A DNA stretch of 64,000 nucleotides from Armatimonadota bacterium (GTDB lineage Bacteria > Armatimonadota > Fimbriimonadia > Fimbriimonadales > Fimbriimonadaceae), in the NCBI GenBank assembly GCA_025360125.1, contig JANYCU010000045.1:186001-250000 (forward strand). Direction: 5' to 3'. The notes beneath the pieces were generated by a model. That model was not told the origin of the DNA. It ran no database searches and saw only the letters and a list, made by a program, of their open reading frames with translations. Shown here in pieces: positions 17,162-27,878 of the stretch (position 1 is the first letter of the stretch; each line of letters begins with the position of its first letter). The position numbers and the translations under genes were made by a program.

Positions 17162-18553
17162 CTACTGGTTTTCGACCGTGAGACCGATGAGAAGCCCCTT
17201 ATTGAACCTCAATTTCCAATACTTGTCGCCTTCTGGGTTGGCCTGTCGATAAAGGAATTCTTGAATTTCGCCCACGGTTGAGTCGGTGCTTCTCACCATT
17301 CGTACATAACGAAAGTTTTTCGAAATCTCCATCAAGGCCTTAATCTGCTTTCGCGTATTCTCAAATCGGGCTTCGGTTGCCAGGTCCTTCATGCTCTGGT
17401 CTAGCGCAGAAAGGTCATCGCCACCGTTTGCAACCAAGGCAATCAGACCAATATGCTGCTTGGTTCGGGCTGGGTCTGGATCTTCGGTAATCGGAATGAG
17501 TGCGTAGTTGATCGAAGTCAGAACCCGACTCAACGCCAACCGGGCCATACCGAATACTCCTCCGCCGCCATAGGTGTTCGTAAAAGCCCAAACCGAGCAG
17601 TGCTTCTCGGGATAGCGGCGATAGATGCATGTAAATCCGTTTGTCTGACCCGAGTGATTGAGCTCTTTTAAGCCTCGGAACTGGGTATCGAACCAACCGT
17701 AGCCGTACGAGTTAACCGACCCGTCATTCAATTTTGTCGGCGTCCAAATCTTCTCCAGCAAATTCTTGGGAAGGAGTTTTTCGGTGTAAAGAGCCGCATC
17801 CCATTTCATGAAATCATCGAGAGTAGACACAATTGCTCCGGCACCAAGCGATGAACTCCACGCGATCGGCGGCTGAGCGACTCGCTTACCCGTTCGGCTG
17901 TGATATCCCGTCATCGGTGTCGATGTCGGCGGATCCGCATAAGTAGATTTCATGCCGAGTTTGTCGAAAATCCGGCGCCGCAAAAACTGGGAAAGTGGCA
18001 TCCCGCTCCGCTTCTCGATCACCATTCCAATCAAATAGTAGCCAGTGTTGCTGTAGTTAAACTTCTCGCCAGGTTTGAAGTCCAACTCGTGCTTGGCGGC
18101 CTGGGCAAGCACCTCGGCGTTCGTGCGAGGCACGTTATAAAAATCATAAGTGGCGATCTCCTCGTAATCCGGAATGCCTGACATGTGATGCATGATCTGG
18201 TCGATCGTGGCCGACTTCCACGATTCGGGAACTTGTGGCAGGATCGATCCGATTGTCTCGGTCAACGATAATTTCCCTTCTTGAACCAGCATCAATGCCG
18301 AAACCGACGTGAATTGCTTCGAAAGCGATCCAATTTCGAACGACATCGACGTCTTGGCTGGGACCTTCGTTTCCACATTGGCGACCCCAAACGCTTTGTC
18401 ATAGGCGATTTTTCCGTCGATCACCACCCGCACTCCCGCGCCGGGAACGCCGCTCGAGACAAACATCTTTTCCATTCGGGCATCAAAAACCGATTGAGCC
18501 TCTAATTGAACGGGCATCGCAACAATGGGAAAAATCAGGGCCGAAAAGATCAT
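17162..18553 (-). CDS. Secreted serine hydrolase, beta-lactamase/PBP-like
   Basis: Exported esterase, carboxypeptidase or beta-lactamase-related hydrolase. A signal peptide (to about residue 19) precedes the S-x-x-K motif in IGSLSKQFT, the Y-x-N motif in YSNTGYY and the H-x-G motif HSGQTNGF, all in the usual order. A C-terminal extension of roughly 120 residues ends in a domain common to these proteins. Exact activity cannot be inferred. Confidence 0.88.
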   Translation of the reverse strand: MIFSALIFPIVAMPVQLEAQSVFDARMEKMFVSSGVPGAGVRVVIDGKIAYDKAFGVANVETKVPAKTSMSFEIGSLSKQFTSVSALMLVQEGKLSLTETIGSILPQVPESWKSATIDQIMHHMSGIPDYEEIATYDFYNVPRTNAEVLAQAAKHELDFKPGEKFNYSNTGYYLIGMVIEKRSGMPLSQFLRRRIFDKLGMKSTYADPPTSTPMTGYHSRTGKRVAQPPIAWSSSLGAGAIVSTLDDFMKWDAALYTEKLLPKNLLEKIWTPTKLNDGSVNSYGYGWFDTQFRGLKELNHSGQTNGFTCIYRRYPEKHCSVWAFTNTYGGGGVFGMARLALSRVLTSINYALIPITEDPDPARTKQHIGLIALVANGGDDLSALDQSMKDLATEARFENTRKQIKALMEISKNFRYVRMVRSTDSTVGEIQEFLYRQANPEGDKYWKLRFNKGLLIGLTVENQ

Positions 18554-18659
18554 ATCAACTAGGTACGCATTTGGGTTGTCTTTTGGTTCTCGATGAGGCC
18601 CCCCGACCTACTCAACCACGAGATTTGCGACAAATTGTTCAGCTATTGACCAACCATGA

Positions 18660-18750
18660 TCTCCCCCGAAGCAGGCGGGGAGTGGCAAGCGAATCGTTCC
18701 AAGAAACTCAACCGAACGCGCGATTCGCTTGACGAGGGGGATGGTTCCGA
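18660..18750. repeat. Dispersed palindromic repeat, copy 1
   Basis: An element of about 90 bp with ATCTCCCCC at one end, GACGAGGGGGATGG at the other, and inner arms GCGAATC/GATTCGC. A clear relative is at 37195-37269, and a more diverged one lies inside a gene at 36343-36422. The gap 18554-18805 holds no gene. Confidence 0.6.
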
Positions 18751-18805
18751 ACAAATCTGGCATGCCCTTCGCCCCTCGACTCTCAATATGAAATACTAAT
18801 CACCA

Positions 18806-19957
18806 GTGACACCCCGCGACGATCGGAAACTGAACCAAACCTCCACCCGTATCGCGTTCCTCATCTGCGGAATCGGCTTTGCCAGCCTCGCCCCTCTCAT
18901 TCCAGGCATCAAAGAACGCCTTGCCCTTAACGACGGCACTCTCGGATTGCTCCTGCTGTGCGTAGGGTTCGGGTCCATCGTCGTCATGCCTTTCGCGGGC
19001 GGGTTGACTGCCCGATTTGGCTGTCGAGCAATGATTATCATTTCCGCCCTGGCGATGTGCGCAAGCCTCCCCCTGATCCCGCTCGCGCCAAACCAAGTCA
19101 CCCTTGCCTTCGCCCTCGCCCTCCTCGGAGCGGGCGGCGGCACTCTCGATGTTGCCATGAATATCCAAGCCGTCATCGTCGAAAAGGCAAGTGAACGGCC
19201 GATGATGTCCGGTTTTCATGGCATGTTCAGCGTCGGCGGAATCGTTGGCGCGGGTGGACTCACCGCCTTGCTCAGCCTCAAACTCACACCTCTTGCCAGC
19301 CAAAGCATCATTGCGGCGACCAGCGTCCTGATGCTCGCTGGTGCAACACCCAACCTCCTTTCCAAACAGGCTCAGGTCGACTCCCGGCCGAGGGCCCTCG
19401 CTTTCCCCAAAGGTAAGCCGCTTCTCCTCGGCACACTCTGCTTCATCGTCTTCATGGCCGAGGGCTCAGTTACCGACTGGAGCGGCGTACTCCTGTCCGA
19501 TTTTCGTCATGTAGATCTCGCACACGCTGGCCTCGGCTACGTTGCTTTCGCCGCGATGATGACCCTCAACCGCCTCACTGGAGACCACCTAGTCGCCAAA
19601 TTTAGCCGAAAAACCATCATGTTCGGCGGAAGCGTTTGCGGAGCAATCGGATTCGTGCTGGCCGCCACCGTTCCCGTCGCCGCCGTCTCAATCCTGGGCT
19701 TCGCCATGGTTGGAATCGGGCTCGCCAATGTCGTCCCGATCCTATTTACTGCCACCGGAACTCAAGACGACATGCCACCGAATCTCGCACTGTCAAGCGT
19801 TACTACAATGGGCTACCTTGGCCTCCTCGTCGGACCGCCCATGCTTGGCTTTATCGCCCACCAAACCAGCCTGCTCGCTTCGCTCGGATTCCTCGCCATC
19901 CTATGCGTGATCGTCGCGATCTGTACTCCAATCGTGACAAAAGCTCCCTTACCCTAG
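18806..19957 (+). CDS. MFS transporter
   Basis: Inner-membrane major facilitator permease, 383 residues with about 12 hydrophobic helices. The loop between helices 2 and 3 is GGLTARFGCRAM and helices 4-5 carry the GAGGGTLDVAMNIQ pattern, close to the YbjJ/FucP-like subgroup that handles sugars or drugs. GTG start. Lying 28 bp before a GH97 gene, it may deliver a sugar released by that enzyme (inference). Confidence 0.85.
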   Translation: MTPRDDRKLNQTSTRIAFLICGIGFASLAPLIPGIKERLALNDGTLGLLLLCVGFGSIVVMPFAGGLTARFGCRAMIIISALAMCASLPLIPLAPNQVTLAFALALLGAGGGTLDVAMNIQAVIVEKASERPMMSGFHGMFSVGGIVGAGGLTALLSLKLTPLASQSIIAATSVLMLAGATPNLLSKQAQVDSRPRALAFPKGKPLLLGTLCFIVFMAEGSVTDWSGVLLSDFRHVDLAHAGLGYVAFAAMMTLNRLTGDHLVAKFSRKTIMFGGSVCGAIGFVLAATVPVAAVSILGFAMVGIGLANVVPILFTATGTQDDMPPNLALSSVTTMGYLGLLVGPPMLGFIAHQTSLLASLGFLAILCVIVAICTPIVTKAPLP

Positions 19958-19985
19958 CCGTCGCGGGTAACGTGGAATCAAGTCC

Positions 19986-21953
19986 ATGTTGAAATATCTG
20001 CTGTCCATCGGAAGTCTGCTGGCTTGTGTTGCGCAATCTTATGCCACGGGCCAGATCGTCAAATTGCACGACGCAAAAATCGCGGTCGTCGTCATTTCGC
20101 CCGATACCAGAATCACGGTCACGGTCACGGATATCGACCGCGTCACCTACCGAGTCGATCAGAACCGTAAGCCCCTCATTTCTCCTTCCGGAATTGGCTT
20201 TATCGAGCGTGATCGCGGCAACTTTGGCTCGACCGCCAAGATCGAATCGATCAAAGAAGCATCTCACCAAGGATCCTGGGAAGACCGATTTGGCACCGAG
20301 CGCCGCGTGCCCGATAACTGGAACCAAACGACGATTTCGCTCAACCAGAACGGGGTCAAGATGGACTTCATCGTCCGTGTCTTCGACAATGGCGTCGCCT
20401 TACGATACGCAGTTCCGAAACAGCGCGGAATTCCGGTACTGAACCTCAAATCCGAAGAAACCGAGTTCAATTTTGAGGGCGACTATCGCGCCTGGACTGG
20501 CGATCCATCCGTCTGCGCCGAGAACAACTATCCCGAAAGAAAAGTCTCGCAAACCCCGAACCAATCAGTGCTTCCGGCATTGGTCCAAACTCCCAACGGC
20601 TTCGTCGAAATCGCCGAATCCGATCTGACCAATTGGGCCGGAATGTTCGTACGCGCCAACGGCAATGGCCTCAAAGTCGACCTCGCGAACCGAAAGGACG
20701 GCCATGGCGCGGTCCAAATCGCAACGCCAGCAATGAGCCCGTGGCGAGTCATCATGATCGCCCGAACTGCCAACGACCTTCTCGCCAATAACTTGGTCAA
20801 ATGTCTCGCCACTCCCAACAAAATCGGCGACACGAGCTGGATCAAGCCCGGAATTGCCGCCTGGGATGCTTGGTGGGCCAACTCGATCCAAACCCGCGGA
20901 ACCACCGAAACCCACAAACCTTACATTGATCTCGCGGCGAAAATGGGCTGGCCCTACATGCTCTGCGACTGGGGTTGGAACGAAGGCGACGACCTGACTA
21001 AACCCAACAAAAACGTCGATATTCCCGGCCTTATCGAGTACGCCAAAGCCAAAAACGTAAAGCTTCTGCTTTGGATGCACAACGATGCCCTCAACAAAAC
21101 TGGAGTCGACAAAGCGTTCTCAACTGTTGCCAAATGGGGCGTCGTCGGAGTCAAGGTCGACTTCATGAATAGCGACAGCCAAGAAACCGTGCAATGGTAT
21201 GTCAACACGCTGGCCGCCGCCGCCAAGTACAAACTTCTGGTCGATTTCCACGGCGCCTACAAAGCCACTGGCCTTGCCCGCACCTATCCCAACTACATCA
21301 CCCAAGAGGGCGTCCTCGGCAACGAATGGAACAAGATCAGGCTAGACGCATGCTCAATCGAGCACACCATGATCCTGCCTTTCACGCGGGCCCTACTCGG
21401 ACCAATGGACTTCACCCCCGGCGGATTCCAAAGCGTCCTCCCGTCCCAATTTGTCCTCGATGCTGGCAAGACGCCCGGCGGCAACTGCCAAGTTCTCGGC
21501 ACACGGGCCCACCAACTCGCCCTAACCATGATCTACCCCAGCCCATTGTTGGTACTGTGCGATAGCCCAACATCCTACTTAGGCAACGACCTGAAACACC
21601 CCGAGCCCGGACTCGAGTTCTATCGCGACCTGCCCACCGTCTGGGACGAAACCCGCGTGATCGAGGCCGAAGTCGGAAAAACCATCGTCATCGCCCGCCG
21701 ATCGGGCAAAAAATGGTGGCTCGCCGCGATGAACGGAAACGACCGCGCCTCGGCCAACGTTCCGCTCTCATTCTTAGGTGGAGGAAAGTGGACGATGCGC
21801 TCCTTCGCCGACACCGAAAAATCTGAATTCGAACCCAAAAGCATTCTCGAACAGGCCTCGCTCTGCACCAAAGATACCGTAATGACGCTTAGCATGGCGG
21901 CGGGCGGCGGTGGCTTCGTCGCAATGTTGAGCCCGAAAGGAAGCGTCAAATAA
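19986..21953 (+). CDS. Glycoside hydrolase family 97 protein
   Basis: Exported alpha-glucosidase/alpha-galactosidase-type enzyme. The 655 residues start with a signal peptide and continue with the beta-sandwich N-terminal domain. The catalytic barrel has [43 protein letters not shown] and [13 protein letters not shown], and a C-terminal beta domain follows. All are typical GH97 landmarks. Inverting or retaining mechanism cannot be decided by eye. Its stop overlaps the next start (TAATG). Confidence 0.9.
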   Translation: MLKYLLSIGSLLACVAQSYATGQIVKLHDAKIAVVVISPDTRITVTVTDIDRVTYRVDQNRKPLISPSGIGFIERDRGNFGSTAKIESIKEASHQGSWEDRFGTERRVPDNWNQTTISLNQNGVKMDFIVRVFDNGVALRYAVPKQRGIPVLNLKSEETEFNFEGDYRAWTGDPSVCAENNYPERKVSQTPNQSVLPALVQTPNGFVEIAESDLTNWAGMFVRANGNGLKVDLANRKDGHGAVQIATPAMSPWRVIMIARTANDLLANNLVKCLATPNKIGDTSWIKPGIAAWDAWWANSIQTRGTTETHKPYIDLAAKMGWPYMLCDWGWNEGDDLTKPNKNVDIPGLIEYAKAKNVKLLLWMHNDALNKTGVDKAFSTVAKWGVVGVKVDFMNSDSQETVQWYVNTLAAAAKYKLLVDFHGAYKATGLARTYPNYITQEGVLGNEWNKIRLDACSIEHTMILPFTRALLGPMDFTPGGFQSVLPSQFVLDAGKTPGGNCQVLGTRAHQLALTMIYPSPLLVLCDSPTSYLGNDLKHPEPGLEFYRDLPTVWDETRVIEAEVGKTIVIARRSGKKWWLAAMNGNDRASANVPLSFLGGGKWTMRSFADTEKSEFEPKSILEQASLCTKDTVMTLSMAAGGGGFVAMLSPKGSVK

Positions 21954-23359
21954 TGACAACGTTAATATTCTTGATTATAGTAGCTGGTGGTCAAAAAAAG
22001 GTCACTCAAGAAATTGACGCCATACTCAGCCGCGCCGCAAAACCCCAAGACAGCGACTGGAAGCGAATCAAAGAACTGGGCGACTCAGCCTTCGTTCGCC
22101 TTTATCCAATCGTAGAGTCCAATTTAAAGCATCAATTGCCAAGCATGGACTCGAAGAAACACAACTTGGTCCGAAATAGAATCTTGTTCCTGACCTCTTG
22201 TGCGACCGCCAAACGGACTCCCGAAATGACTGCGCTTTATAGGATTTCGCAAAGTCAACCAAACCCCCGGCACTGGATTTTCGAGTGGTTGGCTGAGACC
22301 GGTGACGCTCGCTGGAACCGTCAACTATTTACTGCGGAATACAAGAGCCAATCTCAGAGGAAGATGTTAGCCATTAAGGGAATCGCCCGCGTCGGTGATG
22401 ACTGGTCCATCCAGTTCTTGGGAAAAGAGCTGCAGAGTGCGGACCAAAGTTACGAATATGATCGGGAGATTTGTCTGGATTTGGCTTCAACCCTGAACCC
22501 ACACGCTTTGGAAGCTGTCCGAAAAGCGATGCACAAAGGTCGTCGGTTGACCCCACTAACCGAAAGGAAGCCGTTGCCAGAAGGAACGAAAGACAAAATG
22601 ATTTTGTCAACTCATTTAGATTCCAAGGGAACCCAGTGGGCCCTTTTTCACTGGGATGCCCTCGGGGCGCCAGAAGACTTGTGGATCGTTCACCGAAACC
22701 CAGGCGGCAAATGGATTGATCCGATTTTCACCGGAGAAACAACCTACTGGCCAGAAGTGTTGCCCGGCGGTATACCAGTTCAAGAGGGTTATGACAAACA
22801 TGAGGCACGAATGAAAGCGCTCGTCCAAGGCAAGGGCTGGGTGAGTAAATTCGTGGGCAATTCCGACATAACCAAGGACTCTGATGGCGACGGCTTAACC
22901 GATGTCGTTGAGCGATGGTTGGGTCTTGATCCCACGAATCCAGACACCGACGGAGATGGAATCAGTGACGGCATTGATAAGAATCCTTTTGCCGCTGACA
23001 GACAATTGACCGATCAGGAAAAAGCAGTCCAATCGGCTCTGTCTTACATGTGCGTATCGCATGACCAACCGTATCGAAATCAAATTCTCACTTTTCCCGA
23101 TGATATGACACCAGTCGAGGTCGAATCGTGTAACGGTCCAGTTCTCACCAAGACGCCAAATATGCACGACAACGTGTTTGGCCATTGGTTCACCATAAAA
23201 TCGGGTGTAAAGCCAACCAACAAATCCGGGACCGAATACTATGTGCCAATTCATGAGTCCGGCGGTTATTTCGAATGCCTTCGCGAAATCACGGTCAAGA
23301 AAGTCGGGACAGAATGGTTTGTGGTCGGTGTACGGACGAAATCCTACGGAGTGGCTTAA
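21953..23359 (+). CDS. Secreted protein with thrombospondin type-3 calcium repeats
   Basis: 468 residues. The start [13 protein letters not shown] is a short export signal. The N-terminal half is helical and HEAT-like. A centre segment [16 protein letters not shown] plus [12 protein letters not shown] (about residues 305-343) forms two calcium-binding Asp-rich repeats. The C-terminal 130 residues resemble secreted domains of unknown function. It is coupled to the GH97 gene. Confidence 0.7.
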   Translation: MTTLIFLIIVAGGQKKVTQEIDAILSRAAKPQDSDWKRIKELGDSAFVRLYPIVESNLKHQLPSMDSKKHNLVRNRILFLTSCATAKRTPEMTALYRISQSQPNPRHWIFEWLAETGDARWNRQLFTAEYKSQSQRKMLAIKGIARVGDDWSIQFLGKELQSADQSYEYDREICLDLASTLNPHALEAVRKAMHKGRRLTPLTERKPLPEGTKDKMILSTHLDSKGTQWALFHWDALGAPEDLWIVHRNPGGKWIDPIFTGETTYWPEVLPGGIPVQEGYDKHEARMKALVQGKGWVSKFVGNSDITKDSDGDGLTDVVERWLGLDPTNPDTDGDGISDGIDKNPFAADRQLTDQEKAVQSALSYMCVSHDQPYRNQILTFPDDMTPVEVESCNGPVLTKTPNMHDNVFGHWFTIKSGVKPTNKSGTEYYVPIHESGGYFECLREITVKKVGTEWFVVGVRTKSYGVA

Positions 23360-23379
23360 CACCCGTCACAATATAGGTC

Positions 23380-24231
23380 GTGCAGTTGCCCGCCAATCCC
23401 ATCTTCCCTGGTTGGTATGCCGACCCCGAGCTTCACTTTTTCGAGGGGCGATATTACATCTATCCGACCTTCTCGGCGCTGTACGAAGACCAGACTTTCT
23501 TCGAAGTTTTCGCTTCCGACGACCTGCAAACCTGGACCAACGAAGGGCGTATTCTCGACTTCCAAGACGTACCTTGGAGCACCAACCGAGCTGCCTGGGC
23601 TCCGTCGATTACGTACAAGAATGGACAGTATTACTTCTACTTTTCCGCCGGAGATGGCGCGGGCATCGGAGTAGCCGTCAGCGATTCACCAACCGGACCG
23701 TTCGTCGATGCCCTCGGCAAACCGCTCATCGAGGAGTACCATCATGGTGCCCAACCGATCGACGCCCACGCCTTCATCGACGATGATTGCCGAGCCTACC
23801 TGTATTACGGCGGCTGGAGCCACGCCGTCGTGGTCGAACTCGGCGACGACATGATCAGCTTAAAAGGCGAAGTAAAAGAAATCACTCCTGAGCATTACGT
23901 CGAGGGCCCATTCATGCTCAAGCGCCAAGGCACCTATTACTTCATGTGGTCAGAAGGCTCATGGGGCGACACCAGCTATTCGGTCGCCTACGCCAAATCC
24001 GATAACCCGCTAGGCCCATTCATCCGACATGGCAAGGTGCTCCAAAGCGACCCTGCGGTCGGAAACTCAGCTGGCCACCACTCGGTCCTCCAAATTCCGA
24101 ACACTGACGACTGGGTCATCGCTTACCATCGCCGCCCAATCGACGAAACCGCCCGCGACCATCGGGTGGTCTGCCTCGAACGAATGTACTTCGACGAGAA
24201 TGGCGACATCCTCCCGGCCGTGTTGACGTAA
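23380..24231 (+). CDS. Glycoside hydrolase family 43 protein
   Basis: Five-bladed propeller enzyme of the arabinanase/xylosidase group. The 283 residues contain the three acidic active-site positions in order: NPIFPGWYADPE (Asp), AQPIDAHAFIDDD (Asp) and EHYVEGPFM (Glu). GTG start, no signal peptide, so probably cytoplasmic and acting on imported oligosaccharides. It lies behind the GH97 operon. Confidence 0.88.
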   Translation: MQLPANPIFPGWYADPELHFFEGRYYIYPTFSALYEDQTFFEVFASDDLQTWTNEGRILDFQDVPWSTNRAAWAPSITYKNGQYYFYFSAGDGAGIGVAVSDSPTGPFVDALGKPLIEEYHHGAQPIDAHAFIDDDCRAYLYYGGWSHAVVVELGDDMISLKGEVKEITPEHYVEGPFMLKRQGTYYFMWSEGSWGDTSYSVAYAKSDNPLGPFIRHGKVLQSDPAVGNSAGHHSVLQIPNTDDWVIAYHRRPIDETARDHRVVCLERMYFDENGDILPAVLT

Positions 24232-24243
24232 AGCAATATGGAG

Positions 24244-24890
24244 CGCGGGCTTCCAGCCGGCTCTTACAACACATGTTGTAGTATTTACGAATAATGGAAG
24301 AGAATAAAGGTTGGCATAATCGAGGATACTTGCCGCACTATGATGCCGGGGATGTCACTCAATTCATCACCTTTCGACTCGGAGATAGCCTGCCACAGGA
24401 AGTGTTAATTGAGCTAGAGCACCTTAGACACGAGGGGACTGAGGGAATGATTGAGCGACAAAATCGACTAGAGTACTACCTCGACCAAGGGAGTGGTTCA
24501 TGTATTCTTCGAGAACCAGAATGTGCAACCATTGTTCAAAATGCCCTGAAGTTTCTCGATGGCACACGTTATGAGCTGATAGCCCGGGTTGTCATGCCAA
24601 ACCACGTCCATTTTCTTGCCCGATTTAACCAAGGACAACCTTTATGGAAGGCGATGCATTCGTTGAAGTCTTTTACATCAAATGAACTCGGTAAGTTGCA
24701 TCCGGACGTTCGACCAATTTGGCAAGAAGAATCATTTGATCGCTTCATTAGAAGTGAAGAGCATTTCTCACATGTCATCAGATATATCCATGAGAATCCA
24801 GTTAAAGCAGGAATATGTAAAAGTCCTGATAAGTTCCGTTGGAGTAGTGCGTTCGTAGAAGCAGATTGAAGAGCCGGCTGGAAGCCCGCG
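24244..24890. mobile_element. RAYT element with perfect terminal inverted repeats
   Basis: A 22-bp sequence (24244-24265, centre CTTCCAGCCGGCTC) recurs as its perfect complement at 24869-24890, directly after the transposase stop codon. Each arm can itself fold, like a REP sequence. The right arm interrupts a minus-strand nuclease gene. An inner palindrome TACAACA/TGTTGTA at about 24266-24281 lies in the promoter region of the transposase. Confidence 0.75.
24294..24869 (+). CDS. REP-associated tyrosine transposase (RAYT, Y1 family)
   Basis: Single-strand DNA transposase related to IS200 TnpA. The 191 residues hold the HUH motif in VVMPNHVHFL (about 100-109), a helix with WQEESFDRFIR, and the nucleophilic Tyr in VIRYIHENPVKAG. 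It is bounded by 22-bp inverted repeats, its probable recognition sequences. Related REP-like hairpins (GCAGGC-loop-GCCTGC) occur elsewhere, for example at 34695. Confidence 0.9.
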   Translation: MEENKGWHNRGYLPHYDAGDVTQFITFRLGDSLPQEVLIELEHLRHEGTEGMIERQNRLEYYLDQGSGSCILREPECATIVQNALKFLDGTRYELIARVVMPNHVHFLARFNQGQPLWKAMHSLKSFTSNELGKLHPDVRPIWQEESFDRFIRSEEHFSHVIRYIHENPVKAGICKSPDKFRWSSAFVEAD

Positions 24891-25365
24891 ACAGAATCAA
24901 ATTCGTCGACACCCCCGTCCAATAATATCCGCGCAACTCTTTGCTTAGGGCGACACCCGCCGCATTGATCTTGCCAATCTTGCATGCTTCCTGCAGGCAG
25001 ATGATGTCGGCGTTTGATTCCTTCAAGACCTTCAACACTCCCGCCTTGTCGACTTCAAAACTGGCGACGTTATAGGTAAGGATTCGCAAGCTTTTACCTG
25101 AAACTTCCGGTCGTGAACCGAAATTCGGATGCCCGACAAACACCACCGTAAGTGCAGTCAAACCAATCCACGACACCACCCACCGCCAGAGCTTGATGCA
25201 CGCAAACACCATCAGGAAACTAACGGGAGCGAGAAAAAGCCGCATCTCATGGACCAAGCCATAGCTAATCCAACCCGCCTCCGAATGAGGCTCAAGTACA
25301 AAGTGAAACGCGAGCAAATAAGCAAGAAAAAGCAGCGGCAACGCAACCTGAATCCGCTTCTTCAT
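24890..25365 (-). pseudogene. Endonuclease/exonuclease/phosphatase protein, truncated by RAYT
   Basis: The N-terminal part of a membrane-anchored EEP-family protein. Three hydrophobic segments are followed by LRILTYNVAS and IICLQEAC, the Asn and Glu motifs of the catalytic core. Coding ends at STNLILSR, where the RAYT inverted repeat begins. No remaining C-terminal part (Asp/His residues) is found on the other side, so it is a dead fragment. Confidence 0.75.
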
Positions 25366-25443
25366 GACTAAGTAGACAAGAATTGAGTCAGGAAAGTTGC
25401 ACGGACGTACTCGCCCTAGCGTAGCGGGCCCTCGCCCTTGCCC

Positions 25444-27642
25444 TTACTTCGCTGGCTTAATCTTCAACTGCAAAGCCGAGTACCCATCTAGCTGGAAGTG
25501 ATTCACCTTCAGCTTGTGCTCGCCGCCGAGATGAACCTTCACCGTGAACGTCGTCGGACCCTGATAGTGCCACTCGTCGACGATAATCTTTCCGTCAAGC
25601 CAAGCCCGAACGCCATCGTCCGCTGTCAGCTCAATCACGTACTCACCCGGCTTGATCGTAAATGAACCCTCGGCCACATCACCAAAGTGATTTGCAGGCA
25701 CGCCCGCTTCATACTTGCCGTACCCGGTATAGTCCAGGCGCGATTTCGTCACGTGAATCGTCGCTCTAGCCGCCCGCTTTTGGTAAGCATCGTATTGCGT
25801 GCGCGGGTCTTCAGTCTTTTCATCGAACGGGAAGAAGCTAATTTGCCATTCAATTGGCAGATCGAACCGATGGATCGACAATAGAGAGGGCTGCCCCGCC
25901 TTGATCGTATTGCCCTTATAGTCGACGAACGACTTACCAACGTACTCCAATTCCAACTTTTGCTCGGTCGAACCCTTGATCGCTTTAACCATAATCGATC
26001 CCGGCACCGAGCCCTTATTGACGTTAACCGTCAGGCCCTCAACTTGTTTCACCGTCCACGACCCTGCCGGACCCATGATGGAGTAAATCACCGATCCATC
26101 CTCCCGCACAGTCCCCGGCCAAAGCTTCGGACTCTTGAAATCGTAAGGTCCCCATTCGTCAACCTTGATCGTCTTTCGACCCCGACGACCATCGCCAATG
26201 AACGGCATGCGACCGCCAGCGAGCGGAGCAACCGCATCCTTTCCAAAAGCTTTTTCGGTGTCGATCGCATTCCACTTGGGTGTCTCAATCTGCTTCGGCA
26301 TAGGTTCGAACATTGTGTTTACGGCGACTGCATTCTTTGGCAACTCAGTCTTAGTGTCTGCGTGCAGGCAAGTGGCATCCATGACCAATCCGGTCACATC
26401 ATCTGCCACGGCAAACGTACCGCCAAACGCGGTATTTCCAGAGAATTTTATGCCTTGCGTTCGATTCGCCTGCAAGATCTTGTGAGTCAGAGCGCCATGG
26501 AAAGTATTGTCCTTAATGATCCAGTCTCTGCTTTTGGTATCGCGGTTCTTGGGATAGCCCCAGTTCGGATCCTGAGTCGCGTTGGCCCAAACGTGAATAT
26601 CCGTCTTGTTCCAATTGAACTTGTTGGCCTCGACAATGTTGTTCTGGCCATGTTCATGAGCGATTCCTTCTTCGCAGTCCTCAATGACGTTGCCCGAGAT
26701 CAGCGTATCGTAGCTGTATCCGGTCCAAAATCCGTGCCAGCACTCGCGAATCAAGTTGTTGACAAAGTGGTTTCGCGAGAATGTTGATTCAATTCCGTTC
26801 GTCGGCGCGTGGCTAAAATCGTTTCCGTAAACGACGTTGTCGTTGCATCCGCCCTTCGCGGTATCCATCGTGCTCTGACCAGCCCACAAAAAGAACCCAT
26901 CACCGCCGTGGGTAACCGAATTATAAGCAAACGTGTTTTTGTTGCTCTGCTCGTAAATCAAAATCCCCGCCGAGTCCTGGCCGCGGTTGTAGACTCCGTC
27001 CGAATAGCCACGCACGCACCAGTCAATGTTGTTGTGCATGATTCGGTTGTTGCTGCTTCGGTACATTCCCAACCCGATGCCGCTCAAAAAAGAGAAATTA
27101 TTGTTCCAGACCAAACCGTTGTTGGAATTCATCAGCATCAGGCCGCATTGTCCACCGACGATTTTTACGTTCTTAACTTCAAAGCCGTTAACGTTTTTGA
27201 AATAGGCTCCTGCCCCATATCTCATCCACTCGTTCTTCTCGTTCTGGTGAAAACTCATCCAGTCTTCTAAATCTTCTTTTTCGAGGGTGGACTTGAGGTG
27301 CTGCTTCCAGTTGTAGCTGAGGTCGCAATCAATAAGCTTGAGGTTTTTGCAGTTCTCGGCCCACAACGCAACCTTATAGCCATGCACGTTCAGGTTCTTG
27401 ATAGTGAGATTATTCCCACTAATCCGAACGCCAAGTCCTTTCCGTTGTTCGGGCTCGACACTAGGGTCGCTTCCGCGAAAGACCATGCCCTTCAAGTCGA
27501 TGGTTTCGTTGTTGCCCTTGAGAACTAAGGCAGGTTGGCTCAGGTCTTCCGCCGTCTTGATGACGTACGTTCCCGGTTTGGTGGGACGAACAATCGTGAA
27601 CTGTCCGTGCAAATGACTGGCAACCATGGCGGCTAAGAACAT
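25444..27642 (-). CDS. Secreted right-handed beta-helix protein with C-terminal PA14-like domain
   Basis: 732 residues. A signal peptide precedes a long ladder of short Asn-rich turns (NNLTIKNLNVHG, NNRIMHNNIDW, KNTFAYNSVTHGGDGFF, NNIVEANKFNWN), the pattern of a pectate-lyase-type parallel beta-helix. The last 110 residues (SFTIKPGEYVIELTADDGVRAWLDGKIIVDEW) are a PA14-like carbohydrate-binding domain. It probably binds or cleaves polysaccharides; no catalytic residues can be assigned confidently. Confidence 0.8.
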   Translation of the reverse strand: MFLAAMVASHLHGQFTIVRPTKPGTYVIKTAEDLSQPALVLKGNNETIDLKGMVFRGSDPSVEPEQRKGLGVRISGNNLTIKNLNVHGYKVALWAENCKNLKLIDCDLSYNWKQHLKSTLEKEDLEDWMSFHQNEKNEWMRYGAGAYFKNVNGFEVKNVKIVGGQCGLMLMNSNNGLVWNNNFSFLSGIGLGMYRSSNNRIMHNNIDWCVRGYSDGVYNRGQDSAGILIYEQSNKNTFAYNSVTHGGDGFFLWAGQSTMDTAKGGCNDNVVYGNDFSHAPTNGIESTFSRNHFVNNLIRECWHGFWTGYSYDTLISGNVIEDCEEGIAHEHGQNNIVEANKFNWNKTDIHVWANATQDPNWGYPKNRDTKSRDWIIKDNTFHGALTHKILQANRTQGIKFSGNTAFGGTFAVADDVTGLVMDATCLHADTKTELPKNAVAVNTMFEPMPKQIETPKWNAIDTEKAFGKDAVAPLAGGRMPFIGDGRRGRKTIKVDEWGPYDFKSPKLWPGTVREDGSVIYSIMGPAGSWTVKQVEGLTVNVNKGSVPGSIMVKAIKGSTEQKLELEYVGKSFVDYKGNTIKAGQPSLLSIHRFDLPIEWQISFFPFDEKTEDPRTQYDAYQKRAARATIHVTKSRLDYTGYGKYEAGVPANHFGDVAEGSFTIKPGEYVIELTADDGVRAWLDGKIIVDEWHYQGPTTFTVKVHLGGEHKLKVNHFQLDGYSALQLKIKPAK

Positions 27643-27800
27643 ATCCCTAGTTTAGTTCGAATTAATGTTGGACAGGTCCGCAATCGCCAACACTTTTCCT
27701 TACCTAGTCCCTCTACATGATAAATAGCGTTGTCGAGGCAGTCGGAGCATAGGCGTCATGCCTGTACAACAAGAGAAACCGCAAAAGTCCATTATTTTTC

Positions 27801-27878
27801 GCTGACGGCTAACGGCTAACGGCTAACGGCAAACGGCAAACGGCTGTCGGCTGTCGGCTGTCGGCTGACGGCGAACTA
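27801..27878. repeat. Heptanucleotide tandem array at the DinB stop
   Basis: Ten 7-bp units (GCTGACG, GCTAACG x3, GCAAACG x2, GCTGTCG x3, GCTGACG) run to 27870. A four-base remainder and then the CTA of the TAG stop follow. The stretch 27643-27800 holds no gene. Around 27743-27771 there is a REP-like hairpin (ATAGGCGTCATGCCTGT). Confidence 0.85.

Noticed and set aside
25960-26787. 275-residue plus-strand frame
   Set aside because: Antisense to the beta-helix/PA14 gene; no recognisable domain.
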